Origin: Lactococcus paracarnosus
GTDB taxonomy: Bacteria > Bacillota > Bacilli > Lactobacillales > Streptococcaceae
DNA length: 64,000 bases
Reading direction: 5' to 3'
Assembly: GCF_006770285.1 (NCBI RefSeq)
Contig: NZ_CP017195.1
Coordinates: forward strand, 1,612,001-1,676,000
The translations under genes were made by a program, and so were the position numbers. The notes beneath the pieces were generated by a model. It was not told the origin of the DNA. It saw nothing but the letters and a program-made list of their open reading frames with translations, and ran no database searches. Every line of letters starts with the position of its first letter. Position 1 is the first letter of the stretch. Below, piece after piece: positions 38,078 to 48,036 of the stretch.

Positions 38078-38103
38078 AAATCAAGCATTTACTGCTTGAT
38101 TTT
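38078..38103 (-). terminator. Terminator carried by the IS end, copy 1
   Basis: AAATCAAGCA and TGCTTGATTT form a perfect ten-bp stem around TTTAC, just beyond the orfB stop. It can terminate in both directions. Confidence 0.85.
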
Positions 38104-38106
38104 TTG

Positions 38107-38988
38107 TTAGTTTGATAACGCCATCCGATATTGGGTTGGCGACATCCAGTTCAATTTCTTCTTAATTCGTTTCGTGTTGTAGTAATGAATCCAATCTACT
38201 ATTGTTCGTTCAAGTGCTTCAAATGATTGAAAGACGCGACCATAATAAACTTCTTGCTTGAGCAGTCCGAAAAAGTTCTCCATAACTGAATTATCATGAC
38301 AGTTCCCTTTACGACTCATGGATTGAAAAATACGATGTGCCTTAAGTTTATCCGTGTATTGGCGCATCTGATAAGCCCAACCCTGGTCGGAGTGAAAAGT
38401 ACGGCGATAAGGACAATCAGAAGTAATTATCAACGCCTGTTTGAGAGCAATAGAGATTGCTTCATAAGTTGGGCGTTTAGAAATTTCAAAGCTGATAATC
38501 TCATTGTTAAACAAGTCAAGATAAGGATTGAGATATGCTTTCTTTTGTACACCTTGGTCATAATATTTGAACTCTGTCGTATCTGTTGTTAATTTTTGAT
38601 GTGGCACAGACGTGTTAAAACGTCGATGAAGCTTGTTTTTAGCTACTTGACCAACTGATCCTTTGTAGGAGTTATACTTGCGTGATTTCCGCCAGTATGA
38701 AGTTACACAAAGCCCAAGTTTTTTCATCAATCGCTGTACTCTCTTGTGATTAGCATGGATGCCTTTTTGTTTGAGGAGTTCTACCATGGGGCGGTAACCT
38801 GCATTTGGATGTTCTGCACGTATTTCACGCATTTTTTTCTCAATTGCGTCATCTTTGTTAGCACGTTTAAAACGTTTGACCCAATAGTAATAAGTTGCTT
38901 TTGGTAGTCCTGTTATACTTAAGATTTCTTTGAGTGGGAACTTGAATTCTCCTTCGCTTGTCGTTCCATTCGCAGCCTCCTCAGCCCT
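38107..38988 (-). CDS. IS3-family transposase catalytic part, OrfB, copy 1
   Basis: The DDE integrase domain, read as a -1 frameshift extension of OrfA rather than from its internal ATG at 38832. In the fused frame it runs for 293 codons from the slip site. Before that ATG lies FPLKEILSITGLPKATYYYW, a typical OrfB beginning. Catalytic residues are Asp in TDTTEF, Asp in FHSDQGW and Glu in MENFFGLLKQE (D-D-35-E). The HTH_21 segment EHPNAGYRPMVELLK is also present. The fusion OrfAB of about 454 residues would be the active transposase. Confidence 0.92.
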   Translation of the reverse strand, partial: RAEEAANGTTSEGEFKFPLKEILSITGLPKATYYYWVKRFKRANKDDAIEKKMREIRAEHPNAGYRPMVELLKQKGIHANHKRVQRLMKKLGLCVTSYWRKSRKYNSYKGSVGQVAKNKLHRRFNTSVPHQKLTTDTTEFKYYDQGVQKKAYLNPYLDLFNNEIISFEISKRPTYEAISIALKQALIITSDCPYRRTFHSDQGWAYQMRQYTDKLKAHRIFQSMSRKGNCHDNSVMENFFGLLKQEVYYGRVFQSFEALERTIVDWIHYYNTKRIKKKLNWMSPTQYRMALSN

Positions 38989-39470
38989 TTTAAATATTCA
39001 TTCTCAATTCTTAGTTTGAGGTTCTCATTTTGAAGCTGAGCGAGTTTTTGTTCAGTCTCACTCAAATCAGACGGTTGCTTTGAAGACTTTTGTTTTGACA
39101 TGTCAGGCTCTTTTCTAGGTCTCCCACGAGAATTAGAAAAGGCAAACTCACCCTTCTCACGGTAATCAAGCACCCAACGCGCGAGTAAGGATCTGTTAGT
39201 CATGCCTAATTGCATAGTTATTTCTCGATAAGATTTTTCACTTGTTAAGTACAAGTTTACCGCATTGAGCTTAAATTGTGTATCATAAACTGTATTTTTC
39301 CGTTTACGCTGAAGACCTGTACTTCCAAAAGTTTGATACATATCAACCCAGTCCTTGATTCGACCTGACGTCTCAACATGGTATTTATCAGCTATAAATT
39401 GATAGCTACCTAATCCTTGTTCATAGTCTATAACTGCTTTTAGTTTCAAATCAAATGAATATTTTGCCAT
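38919..39470 (-). CDS. IS3-family OrfA DNA-binding protein, copy 1
   Basis: A 183-residue protein with two helix-turn-helix domains (about 5-50 and 62-105), a basic linker (NSRGRPRKEPD) and a C-terminal Leu-rich coiled coil (LSETEQKLAQLQNENLKLRI) used for multimerisation. It binds the IS ends and, alone, usually inhibits transposition. GGAAGG lies 9 nt before its ATG, inside a hairpin. Confidence 0.93.
   Translation of the reverse strand: MAKYSFDLKLKAVIDYEQGLGSYQFIADKYHVETSGRIKDWVDMYQTFGSTGLQRKRKNTVYDTQFKLNAVNLYLTSEKSYREITMQLGMTNRSLLARWVLDYREKGEFAFSNSRGRPRKEPDMSKQKSSKQPSDLSETEQKLAQLQNENLKLRIENEYLKGLRRLRMERQAKENSSSHSKKS
38988..38994 (-). promoter_or_regulatory. Programmed -1 frameshift site, copy 1
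   Basis: The minus strand reads T TTA AAA in the OrfA frame, a canonical X XXY YYZ slippery heptamer. A TGA closes the -1 frame just upstream and the OrfB frame is open from there. AGGAGG follows within 15 nt. Confidence 0.85.
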
Positions 39471-39477
39471 TAGAAAA

Positions 39478-39498
39478 GACCTTCCTTTTTGGAAAGTC
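39478..39498 (-). promoter_or_regulatory. Hairpin hiding the orfA ribosome binding site, copy 1
   Basis: GACTTTCC and GGAAGGTC pair (one G-U) around AAAAA. The 3' arm contains the GGAAGG ribosome binding site of orfA, so transcripts entering from nifJ should be poorly translated. Confidence 0.6.
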
Positions 39499-39549
39499 TA
39501 TATTCTGGGGTTCACATCAGACTGTTACCAATGTTTTTTTATCGTTTAT

Positions 39550-42500
39550 TTATTTCAGCTCACGTTTTGCGGCACGTTCTGCTCGTCTAGCAGCACGTCT
39601 AGCTTCTGCCTCAGGATCTTTTTCTCGCTTGGGTCGTTCTGATTTGACAGTCTCAACTGTAACAAGCTCTTCACCTTTAGCCTTGGCTTCCTTGGCTAAA
39701 AATTTATCTAAATCTCCAGAAATTCTAGCATAGCGAACAAATTTCCGACGTGCATCAGCGGTTGTTTTATCAAACAAGGCTTGTGCAGCATCTGGTTTAA
39801 CTCGTTTTAGACTAGCAAATCGGACCTGTTGGGTCATAAAGTCAGTCATCTTATCAAAATCTGGTTTTTTATAATCCAGCGTTAATGGATTTTTACCGAT
39901 ATCTTCTAAATTAGGATTATAGCGGTATAACTGCCAATATCCTGACTCAACTGCTTCCTTGGCCTCGCGCAATGTCTCTGACATACCACCACGTAATCCA
40001 TGTGAAATACAGGGTGTATAGGCGATGATAATAGAGGGGCCATTATGACGTTCTGCTTCTTCAAATGCTTTGATTGTTTGCATTTTATTGGCACCTGATG
40101 CAATCTGTGCCACATAAACATTACCGTAGGTCATGGCCATGAAGCCTAGATCTTTCTTAGCAGCTGTTTTACCTGCTGCTGAGAATTTTTCAATCGCTGA
40201 TCGTGGTGTTCCTTTAGAGACCTGACCACCGGTGTTTGCATAGACTTCATTATCCATGACAAGCATATTAACATCGGCACCACTTGCGATTACATGGTCG
40301 ATCCCGCCAAAACCAATATCATAGGCCCAACCATCTCCACCAATCATCCATTGAGTTGGTTTAACAAATTGGTCTTGTCGTGCTCGGATACTGTCAAAGT
40401 CTGGACCAAGTTCTGACAGAACATGCTTGAGCTTTTCTGCACGTTGTCGTGTGCCATCAGACATATCTTTATGGTCGATCCAGTCTTGGATCAAGGCTGC
40501 TATTTCTGCAGGCACTACTGTATCAGACAGCAAGGTTGTCAAATCTTTGGCTAACTTATTACGGCGTGCCTGAGACGCTAGCCACATGCCATAGCCAAAC
40601 TCTGCATTATCTTCTAGTAGTGAGTTTGACCAGGCTGGACCTTGTCCTGCATCATTGGTCGTATAAGGACTAACTGGTGCAGCGCCTCCCCAGATAGATG
40701 AACAGCCAGTCGCATTAGCAATCATCATCCGATCACCAAACATCTGTGTCAATAGCTTAACATAAGGCGTTTCACCACAGCCCGAACAAGCACCTGAAAA
40801 CTCAAGTAATGGTGTATTAAACTGTGAGCCGATGACTGAATTCGCTTTGGCAGGATTGGCCTTAGTCTTCAAGGTCATAGAGAAAGCCCAGTTTGCTGCC
40901 TCAGCCCTGACTTCTTCATAGGGTTTCATCTCTAGCGCCTTCCCTTTTGCTGGACAAGCTTCAACACAAAGACCACACCCTGTACAGTCCTCAACAGACA
41001 CTTGAATCCGATACATGAGCCCATCAGTACCCCTGTAATCTTTAACAAGGTAACCTTCTGGTGCCTCATTCATTTCATCTTCATCTAAAAGGAAAGGGCG
41101 AATGGCTGCATGTGGACAGACAAAACTACACTCATTACACATGGTACATTTGTCCACATCCCAAATAGGGACTTCTAGGGCAACCCCTCGTTTTTCATAG
41201 GCTGTCGTCCCGAGCGGCATACGGCCATCTGTCATCTCATTTGCCATCAAATCACCAACTGATAGACCATCGCCTTCTTGAGCATTGACATTGTTGACGA
41301 TTTCAAATACATATTTAGTCGTCGGTTTTCCGTCCACTTTTACAGCTTCTGGATCTTTGGCCGTCGCCCAATTCTCTGGTACAATCACTTGATGCAAGCC
41401 ATCAACTGCCAAGTCCATAGCCTGCCAGTTTTGCTCAACGATTTTCATCGATTTTCTGGCATAACTGTCATGAGCATCCTTTTTCAGAATACTAAATACA
41501 TCGTCAAATGGCATGATGGCTGATAACTTAAAGAAGCCTACTTGCATAGCAGTGTTGATCCTACGACCAAGTCCTGCTTTACCTGCTATTTCTACAGCGT
41601 TCATCGTGTAAAACTGAATGTCATTTTCTGCGATATAGCGTTTCACACGGCTTGGCAGGTGATGACCGAGTTGTTCATCAGTCCAGACTGTATTTAATAA
41701 GAAAGTCCCACCTTTTTTCAGGCCTTTAAGCACATCATACTGGTGGACATAACTTGCGGTAGATAGACTAACAAAATCAGCATGTTGAATCATATAGGTT
41801 GATTTGATTGGTGTATCACCAAAACGCAGATGACTCACTGTCAGCCCACCAGATTTTTTAGAATCATAGGAAAAAGCGCCTTGTACGTATTTTTCAGTAT
41901 GATTACCAATAATTTTGATGGCAGATTTATTGGCGCCAACTGTCCCATCAGACCCAAATCCCCAGAATTTAGCTTGGAAAGTTGAACTTGGTGTTAAATC
42001 AAGCGAGTGACCAGGATCTAGTGACAGATTAGTTACATCATCCGTAATCCCAATCGTAAACTGCTTTTTAGGTGTTGGCTTAAGCAACTCATCAAACACT
42101 GATACAATCTGGTTGGGTGTCGTGTCTTTAGAACCGATACCGTAGCGCCCACCGATGACTGTCAACTCCCTTGCTTGGTCAAAAAGCACAGATTTGACAT
42201 CTAGATAAAGCGGTTCTCCATCAGCACCAGGTTCTTTAGTCCGATCCAATACAGCGATTTTCGTCGCACTTTTAGGTAGCTTATCCAGAAAATTTTGGCT
42301 AGGAAATGGGCGATATAAGTGAATATTTAAGAAGCCAACTTTGCGGCCTTGCGCGTTTAAATAGTCAACAGTTTGCTCAATTGTTTCGCCAACAGATCCG
42401 ATAGAGACGATAACTTCACTAGCATCTGCTGCACCATAATAATTAACTAAATCATAATCAGTCCCACGCAAGTCATTAATCTTACCCATATATTTTTGAA

Positions 42501-43218
42501 CGATGGCTGGGACTTTTTCATAGTAACTATTTGTCGTCTCACGTTGTTGAAAGTGAATATCTGCATTTTGATTCGTACCTGAAACAGTCGGATGATCAGG
42601 ATTCATCGCCCGATCTCGAAAATCTTGCAATTTTTCTTGGTTGATCATTGGCCCTAAATCAGCATAGTCCAAAACCTCTATTTTTTGCAGTTCATGAGAC
42701 GTTCTAAAGCCATCAAAAAAGTTCATAAATGGCACAGATGCTTCTATCGTCGCAAGGTGGGCCACAGCAGATAAATCCATGACTTCTTGAACTGAAGACT
42801 CTGCTAACATGACATAACCAGTCGCTCTAGCAGTCATGACATCTGATTGGTCACCAAAGATATTTAGCGCATTAGTAGAGATGGCACGCGCTGCGACATG
42901 AATCACACTGGGTAAAAGTTCACCAGCGATTTTATACATGTTTGGTAGCATCAATAAAAGCCCTTGCGAGGCAGTATAAGTCGTCGCTAGAGCACCAGCT
43001 TTGAGCGCACCATGAATCGCTCCCGCAGCGCCTGCTTCAGATTGCATTTCACTGATAGAGACGGTATCTCCCCAGATATTTTTTCGACCATTTGCCTGCC
43101 ACTCATCCGTGTATTCAGCCATAGGACTTGATGGGGTGATCGGATAGATAGATGCAACTTCGGTGAACGCATAAGCAACGTGTGCTGCTGCCATATTCCC
43201 GTCCATTGTTTTGCGCAT
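39550..43218 (-). CDS. nifJ: Pyruvate:ferredoxin/flavodoxin oxidoreductase
   Basis: A 1222-residue homodimeric-type PFOR that converts pyruvate and CoA to acetyl-CoA, CO2 and reduced ferredoxin/flavodoxin. The N-terminal YPITPSSPMAEYTDEW region and the central gamma/delta parts are present. Two 4Fe-4S motifs (CTMCNECSFVCP and CTGCGLCVEACP) and the proximal-cluster CSGCGETPY precede the TPP domain (GGDGWAYDIGFGG). It is slightly longer than usual because of a charged tail of about 35 residues rich in Arg, Lys, Glu and Ala. The ATG at 43218 follows AAAGAGG. Its terminator has been split by the IS. Confidence 0.96.
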   Translation of the reverse strand: MRKTMDGNMAAAHVAYAFTEVASIYPITPSSPMAEYTDEWQANGRKNIWGDTVSISEMQSEAGAAGAIHGALKAGALATTYTASQGLLLMLPNMYKIAGELLPSVIHVAARAISTNALNIFGDQSDVMTARATGYVMLAESSVQEVMDLSAVAHLATIEASVPFMNFFDGFRTSHELQKIEVLDYADLGPMINQEKLQDFRDRAMNPDHPTVSGTNQNADIHFQQRETTNSYYEKVPAIVQKYMGKINDLRGTDYDLVNYYGAADASEVIVSIGSVGETIEQTVDYLNAQGRKVGFLNIHLYRPFPSQNFLDKLPKSATKIAVLDRTKEPGADGEPLYLDVKSVLFDQARELTVIGGRYGIGSKDTTPNQIVSVFDELLKPTPKKQFTIGITDDVTNLSLDPGHSLDLTPSSTFQAKFWGFGSDGTVGANKSAIKIIGNHTEKYVQGAFSYDSKKSGGLTVSHLRFGDTPIKSTYMIQHADFVSLSTASYVHQYDVLKGLKKGGTFLLNTVWTDEQLGHHLPSRVKRYIAENDIQFYTMNAVEIAGKAGLGRRINTAMQVGFFKLSAIMPFDDVFSILKKDAHDSYARKSMKIVEQNWQAMDLAVDGLHQVIVPENWATAKDPEAVKVDGKPTTKYVFEIVNNVNAQEGDGLSVGDLMANEMTDGRMPLGTTAYEKRGVALEVPIWDVDKCTMCNECSFVCPHAAIRPFLLDEDEMNEAPEGYLVKDYRGTDGLMYRIQVSVEDCTGCGLCVEACPAKGKALEMKPYEEVRAEAANWAFSMTLKTKANPAKANSVIGSQFNTPLLEFSGACSGCGETPYVKLLTQMFGDRMMIANATGCSSIWGGAAPVSPYTTNDAGQGPAWSNSLLEDNAEFGYGMWLASQARRNKLAKDLTTLLSDTVVPAEIAALIQDWIDHKDMSDGTRQRAEKLKHVLSELGPDFDSIRARQDQFVKPTQWMIGGDGWAYDIGFGGIDHVIASGADVNMLVMDNEVYANTGGQVSKGTPRSAIEKFSAAGKTAAKKDLGFMAMTYGNVYVAQIASGANKMQTIKAFEEAERHNGPSIIIAYTPCISHGLRGGMSETLREAKEAVESGYWQLYRYNPNLEDIGKNPLTLDYKKPDFDKMTDFMTQQVRFASLKRVKPDAAQALFDKTTADARRKFVRYARISGDLDKFLAKEAKAKGEELVTVETVKSERPKREKDPEAEARRAARRAERAAKRELK

Positions 43219-43352
43219 GTTAACCTCTTTCTTTTGTTTAATCGTCATCGTAAGTAGTGATCAGATATAATCACCGAATATTTTTATTTTTTCAACACTA
43301 ATAGCTCATTTAAGACACACTTATCTTGCACTGTACTTGCTAGTTTTTACCT

Positions 43353-43425
43353 AAAAATCCAGTTGAAACCTGGCTTTTTATTCTGGGTAGGTTACTAGTC
43401 TATAAAATGATATAGCTTAATTCTA
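43353..43425 (-). promoter_or_regulatory. nifJ promoter region with hairpin in the leader
   Basis: On the minus strand TGG-TAGAAT (-10 at 43425-43420) is an extended -10. About 30 nt after the predicted start, AAAAAGCCAG and CTGGATTTTT form a terminator-like hairpin (43353-43382), then about 135 nt run to the nifJ ATG. It could attenuate nifJ or be a second terminator for uvrA. Confidence 0.45.
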
Positions 43426-43493
43426 CCACTTTTATGCATATTTTAAATAGAAAATCAACAATTTCGTCTCGCTATTTTACCGAATTCAAGCGA

Positions 43494-43526
43494 AATAAAA
43501 AGCAATGTAAAAGGCTATTTACATTA
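43494..43526 (-). terminator. Terminator of uvrA
   Basis: AATGTAAA and TTTACATT pair around six bases, followed on the minus strand by GCTTTTTATTT. Confidence 0.85.
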
Positions 43527-43546
43527 CTATTATCGACTATCAACAA

Positions 43547-46372
43547 TTAATTCAGTTTTTCTTTTAAATAGCTACCTGTATAAGAATCAGCCACTTGAGC
43601 AACTGCTTCTGGCGTGCCAACAGCTAAGATTGTACCACCACCGATACCACCTTCTGGACCCAAATCAATAATATGATCTGCTGTTTTGATGACATCTAAA
43701 TTATGCTCGATGACAACAATCGTATTGCCTTGTTCAACAAGGCGATTTAAAACACCTAGTAAGGTTGCGATGTCCTCAGTATGTAAGCCCGTTGTTGGCT
43801 CATCCAAGATATAGAACGACTTACCAGTTGACCGTTTTTGGAGTTCGCTAGCTAGTTTCATCCGCTGTGCTTCGCCACCTGAAAGTGTCGTCGCTGGCTG
43901 ACCTAATGTGACATAGCCTAGACCGACATCAACGATAGTCTGAAGTTTGCGCTCAATTTTTGGAATATGCTTAAAGTAGTTAACCGCATCTGATACACGC
44001 ATCTCTAGCACTTCTGAGATATTTTTTTCTTTATAGTGAACTTCCAGTGTTTCCGAGTTATAGCGTCTGCCACGACACACTTCACAAGGGACATAGACAT
44101 CTGGTAAGAAATGCATCTCAATTTTGATAATCCCATCACCAGAACAGGCCTCACATCTACCACCCTTGACATTAAAAGAGAATCGACCTTTTTTATAGCC
44201 ACGAATTTTAGCTTCATTGGTATTGGCAAACAAATCCCGAATATCATCAAAAACTGAGGTATAGGTTGCTGGATTGGAACGTGGTGTTCGGCCAATCGGA
44301 CTCTGATCGATATCTATCAAGCGTTCAATGCCTTCATACCCAGAAATAGACTTATATTTACCAGGTTTCTCACTATTGCGATTGAGTTTCTGAGCAAGTG
44401 CTTTTTTAAGAATGCTATTAACCAAAGTTGACTTACCAGATCCTGATACGCCTGTAACGGCTGTCATGATACCTAAAGGAAAATCAACAGTCAAGTTTTG
44501 CAAATTATTTTCAGATGCACCTGTAATCTTGACAGTTTTTTCTGCATCTACTGCTCTGCGACTAGTCGGTACTGGGATTTTCTTCTTACCTGATAGGTAT
44601 TGACCAGTGATCGATTTTCTGTTTTTAGCGACTTGCTTAGGTGTACCCGCTGCGATAATTTCGCCACCTAAATCACCTGCTCCAGGGCCGATGTCAATCA
44701 GATAATCAGCTGCCATCATCGTATCTTCATCATGCTCGACAACAATCAGGGTATTGCCTAAATCCCGCATTTTTTTCAAGGATTCAATCAAGCGGTCATT
44801 ATCTCGTTGGTGAAGGCCGATAGACGGCTCATCCAAAATGTAGAGGACACCTGACAAGTTAGACCCAATTTGTGTGGCTAAGCGAATACGCTGACTCTCA
44901 CCACCTGACAAGGTACCTGAATTACGTGACAAGGTCAGATAATCTAAGCCGACATTCTTCAAGAAGCTCAGGCGATCGCCTACTTCCTTAATAATCGGCC
45001 GTGCAATCATCTCTTCATTTTCTGTTAAGGTCAATGACTGAATCAAGGCGAGATGTTCACCGATTGGTAAGGCTGACAAATCAGCGATATCATAGCCTGC
45101 TTCGCCATTCATTTTAACTGATAGGGCTTGACCATTTAACCGTTTACCGTGACAAGTTTGACAAGGCAACTCATTCATATAGGCACGCATTTGTGTCTTC
45201 GTCCCATCAGACCCTGTTTCATATCGTCTGAAAATATTTGGGATGACACCGACAAAGGCCATATCTAGATCACGCAAGCCAAAATCACCCTCGTGATAAA
45301 AATGAAACAGCCGGTCGCCAGATCCATCAAAAATCAGCGTTTTATCTGCTTCAGATAAGCTGTCAAATGGCGTATCTAGATCAACACCAAATGCAGTCAT
45401 TGCTTGCTCTAAAATAGCAGGATAGTAAGTCGATGTCCCAGAGTACCAAGGAACGACTGCACCTTCACGGATTGTTTTACTACCATCAGGAACAACTAAG
45501 TCAAGGTCAACTTCTAGTCGCATGCCCAGACCATCACAGTCTGAACAGGCCCCTTGTGGTGCATTAAATGAGAACAAGCGTGGTTCAAGTTCGGGAACAG
45601 AAAAGCCACAGATTGGGCAGGCATAATACTCACTAAAAAGTAATTCATTGCCATCCATTGTATCAATCTTGACATAACCATCACCTTGACGTAAGGCAGC
45701 CTCAACAGAGTCAAAGAGCCTACCTCGAATACCGTCTTTTAGGACAATCCTATCGATGACAACGTCAATATCATGCTTTTTATTTTTATCAAGCTCCGGT
45801 GCATCAGATACATCATAGACATCTCCATCTACCCGGACACGGACATAGCCATCTTTTTGGATTTTCTCAAAAATTTTCTTATGCTGGCCTTTTTTTGCTC
45901 GGACGATTGGTGCTAAGATTTGTAGGCGTTGCTTTTCGGGTAGACCAAGGACACTATCGACGATTTCTTCGACAGATTGTGCCGTAATTTTACCGTGACC
46001 ATTGATACAAAAAGGTGTGCCAACTCGGGCATAGAGGAGGCGCAGATAATCATGAATTTCTGTCACTGTACCAACTGTCGAACGTGGATTTTTAGAGGTC
46101 GTCTTTTGGTCGATTGAAATAGCAGGTGATAAGCCATCGATACTATCAACATCTGGTTTATCCATGTTGCCTAAAAACTGTCTGGCATAGGCTGACAGAC
46201 TTTCAACATAACGGCGTTGTCCTTCTGCATAAAGGGTATCAAATGCAAGTGATGATTTTCCAGAGCCTGACAGTCCTGTCATGACCACCAATTTATCTCT
46301 GGGAATGGTGACATCTATATTTTTAAGATTATGGGCGCGAGCGCCGTGTATTACAATATTTTCCTGTGCCAA
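43547..46372 (-). CDS. uvrA: Excinuclease ABC subunit A
   Basis: A 941-residue damage-recognition ATPase of nucleotide excision repair. It has two ABC modules (GLSGSGKSS near 32; GVSGSGKST near 640), two LSGGE signatures, and zinc-finger cysteines in [10 protein letters not shown]...CSDCDGLG and CEACSGDG...CEVCRGRRY. The start is TTG at 46372, which gives the conserved [18 protein letters not shown] beginning and follows AAAGAGG. Monocistronic. Confidence 0.98.
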   Translation of the reverse strand: MAQENIVIHGARAHNLKNIDVTIPRDKLVVMTGLSGSGKSSLAFDTLYAEGQRRYVESLSAYARQFLGNMDKPDVDSIDGLSPAISIDQKTTSKNPRSTVGTVTEIHDYLRLLYARVGTPFCINGHGKITAQSVEEIVDSVLGLPEKQRLQILAPIVRAKKGQHKKIFEKIQKDGYVRVRVDGDVYDVSDAPELDKNKKHDIDVVIDRIVLKDGIRGRLFDSVEAALRQGDGYVKIDTMDGNELLFSEYYACPICGFSVPELEPRLFSFNAPQGACSDCDGLGMRLEVDLDLVVPDGSKTIREGAVVPWYSGTSTYYPAILEQAMTAFGVDLDTPFDSLSEADKTLIFDGSGDRLFHFYHEGDFGLRDLDMAFVGVIPNIFRRYETGSDGTKTQMRAYMNELPCQTCHGKRLNGQALSVKMNGEAGYDIADLSALPIGEHLALIQSLTLTENEEMIARPIIKEVGDRLSFLKNVGLDYLTLSRNSGTLSGGESQRIRLATQIGSNLSGVLYILDEPSIGLHQRDNDRLIESLKKMRDLGNTLIVVEHDEDTMMAADYLIDIGPGAGDLGGEIIAAGTPKQVAKNRKSITGQYLSGKKKIPVPTSRRAVDAEKTVKITGASENNLQNLTVDFPLGIMTAVTGVSGSGKSTLVNSILKKALAQKLNRNSEKPGKYKSISGYEGIERLIDIDQSPIGRTPRSNPATYTSVFDDIRDLFANTNEAKIRGYKKGRFSFNVKGGRCEACSGDGIIKIEMHFLPDVYVPCEVCRGRRYNSETLEVHYKEKNISEVLEMRVSDAVNYFKHIPKIERKLQTIVDVGLGYVTLGQPATTLSGGEAQRMKLASELQKRSTGKSFYILDEPTTGLHTEDIATLLGVLNRLVEQGNTIVVIEHNLDVIKTADHIIDLGPEGGIGGGTILAVGTPEAVAQVADSYTGSYLKEKLN

Positions 46373-46496
46373 TTTTGCCTCTTTCGCTCATTTTGTTTTA
46401 TCTGAATTGCTTTTATTCAACTGTTTCAATTATACCATTTACACAGGTCTTTATCATAAATTTTACTTTGTTTTGTATGATATCCCCACTTGTTTC

Positions 46497-47906
46497 TCAT
46501 ACGATTATCTGACGTAAGGTCTCAGATAAATAATCAATTTCAGAGAAAGTCAATCTGGCAATATTTAACCGAATAGCTGGAGCTTTATCCCCAAAAACAA
46601 AGCTGGGTAAGCATAAGATACCTGCTGCCATTAGCTGATCTAATTGCTTGGCCAAGTTTTTTTCTGGACTTAAGCTCACCCATACATAAAAACCACCCAA
46701 GGGTCTACGGCATGTAAGGCCATCCCCTATTCTATCAAAGAAATAAGCTTGTCGATCCCTTATTTGCTGACGTAACCCCTTTATTTTATCTGGAAAACTC
46801 GCATCAGAAAGGGCATCCTTAGCAAGGACTTGCGGAAAAATGCTTAGGGTCAAGTCTAAGTCTTGACGTGCAGTAGATAGTTTATCTAGCACAGCAAGTG
46901 GTGCAGAAATCCAACCAATTTTCGTTGTTGAGCCCAAAAATTTGGATAGGGAGCCGATATAGATGACATTTTGTGGGTCTAATTGCTTAAGCGGTGGGAC
47001 GATATTTTTCTGATCAAAGTGCAGGAGACCAAAGGCATCATCTTCGATAATGGGAATCTGATAGCTCCTACATAGCTTGACGATTGCCTGACGTCTGGCT
47101 AAGGACATGGTGATGCCAGTTGGATTTTGAAAGGTTGGATTTAGAATAACCAGCTTAATCCGATGTTTTAAAATTTCATCTTCCAGACTTGATACGCACA
47201 TGCCCTCACTGTCCATTTCAATCCCAAATAAGCGAATCCCTGCTGTCTGAAATAAGGGTAAGGCATATAAAAAGGAAGGCATGCAAATACCAATTGCATC
47301 CCCACTACTTAATAAGGTTTGGATGATCAGAAAAATCGCCTGATGCCCACCAGAGGTAATCATCATCTGTTCAACTGGTAGCGACATCTGATAGTCTGCT
47401 TGGACCATGTCTGATATCGCTTGTCGTAAGGGGACATAGCCAAATGCATCTTGTTTTTTATCTGCCTCAATAAAGTCACGCCAATTGGTTTTGGGTAGCT
47501 CAAAAGCTGGTACTAAATCAATCGGCAGCTCACCTGTATAGGCATCAATTACAAGCTCATCTTGTAATTTCGCTTGTAGGCGTGCCATAAATACCTGCTG
47601 TGGATCTGATTGATCCGCTTGTATCAACTGATGCCAACTGACGACAGGCTCATTTAGCATCCCCCATTTCCCATCATTAATGATCGTCCCACTACCTTGT
47701 TTGCGCTTAACAATACCTTTTGCTTCAAGCTCTGTCATGACACGGACAATGGTCGAGCGATTCACACCAATCAGGTCTGCAAGTCGCCGTTCAGATGGTA
47801 GTTTCTCACCTGGTAAGAGTTGTCCAGATTGAATCTCTTGCATGATATATTTCATGATCACTTGATAAAGGGGTGTCTTATTTTCCCTAATAATTTGCCA
47901 ATCCAT
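46497..47906 (-). CDS. pdxR: MocR-family regulator, PdxR-like
   Basis: A 469-residue GntR-type winged HTH (about 1-75; [20 protein letters not shown]) fused to a fold-type I aminotransferase domain. The PLP lysine lies in [17 protein letters not shown]. MocR proteins of the PdxR type sense PLP and control vitamin B6 synthesis or salvage. It is divergent from a PdxK-like kinase and an ECF S component, and the shared region holds a perfect inverted repeat. The symbol is by analogy. Confidence 0.85.
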   Translation of the reverse strand: MDWQIIRENKTPLYQVIMKYIMQEIQSGQLLPGEKLPSERRLADLIGVNRSTIVRVMTELEAKGIVKRKQGSGTIINDGKWGMLNEPVVSWHQLIQADQSDPQQVFMARLQAKLQDELVIDAYTGELPIDLVPAFELPKTNWRDFIEADKKQDAFGYVPLRQAISDMVQADYQMSLPVEQMMITSGGHQAIFLIIQTLLSSGDAIGICMPSFLYALPLFQTAGIRLFGIEMDSEGMCVSSLEDEILKHRIKLVILNPTFQNPTGITMSLARRQAIVKLCRSYQIPIIEDDAFGLLHFDQKNIVPPLKQLDPQNVIYIGSLSKFLGSTTKIGWISAPLAVLDKLSTARQDLDLTLSIFPQVLAKDALSDASFPDKIKGLRQQIRDRQAYFFDRIGDGLTCRRPLGGFYVWVSLSPEKNLAKQLDQLMAAGILCLPSFVFGDKAPAIRLNIARLTFSEIDYLSETLRQIIV

Positions 47907-47922
47907 TTGCCTCTCCTCTTTA

Positions 47923-47984
47923 CAATTGGATGGTGATAAAACAATCCAATTGGCTCTTTTATTTACTATAGCAAATGCTAGAAT
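47923..47984 (+). promoter_or_regulatory. Operator and promoter of the B6 salvage genes
   Basis: CAATTGGAT and ATCCAATTG (47923-47931, 47944-47952) form a perfect nine-bp inverted repeat with a 12-base spacer. A related CCAATCCAT sits over the start codon of the MocR gene (47898-47906). A TGC-TAGAAT extended -10 lies at 47976-47984. PdxR binding is inferred. Confidence 0.6.
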
Positions 47985-48036
47985 AGATTACAAGCTTCAT
48001 AGACAAGTCGTTAGGCTAAATGAAAGAGGATGTAGG

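Larger units (their letters stand above)
38049..39519 (-). mobile_element. IS3-family (IS150-group) insertion sequence, copy 1
   Basis: A complete 1471-bp element. Terminal inverted repeats begin TGATGTGACCCCCAAAATAT and, at the other end, TGATGTGAACCCCAGAATAT. It is flanked by a 3-bp target duplication GAC (38046-38048 and 39520-39522). It carries orfA and orfB joined by a -1 frameshift. The second copy at 57850-59320 has the same length and ends; one difference was noticed (39040 G versus 58841 T, changing Ala to Asp in OrfA). It sits in the loop of the nifJ terminator. Confidence 0.97.

Noticed and set aside
38107-38832. OrfB as an independent gene starting at its internal ATG
   Set aside because: The frame is open further upstream to a canonical slip site and encodes a typical OrfB beginning there; frameshift fusion fits the IS3 family better.
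43987-44295. ORF of 96 codons inside uvrA in another frame
   Set aside because: It overlaps the zinc-finger region of uvrA and is an out-of-frame by-product.
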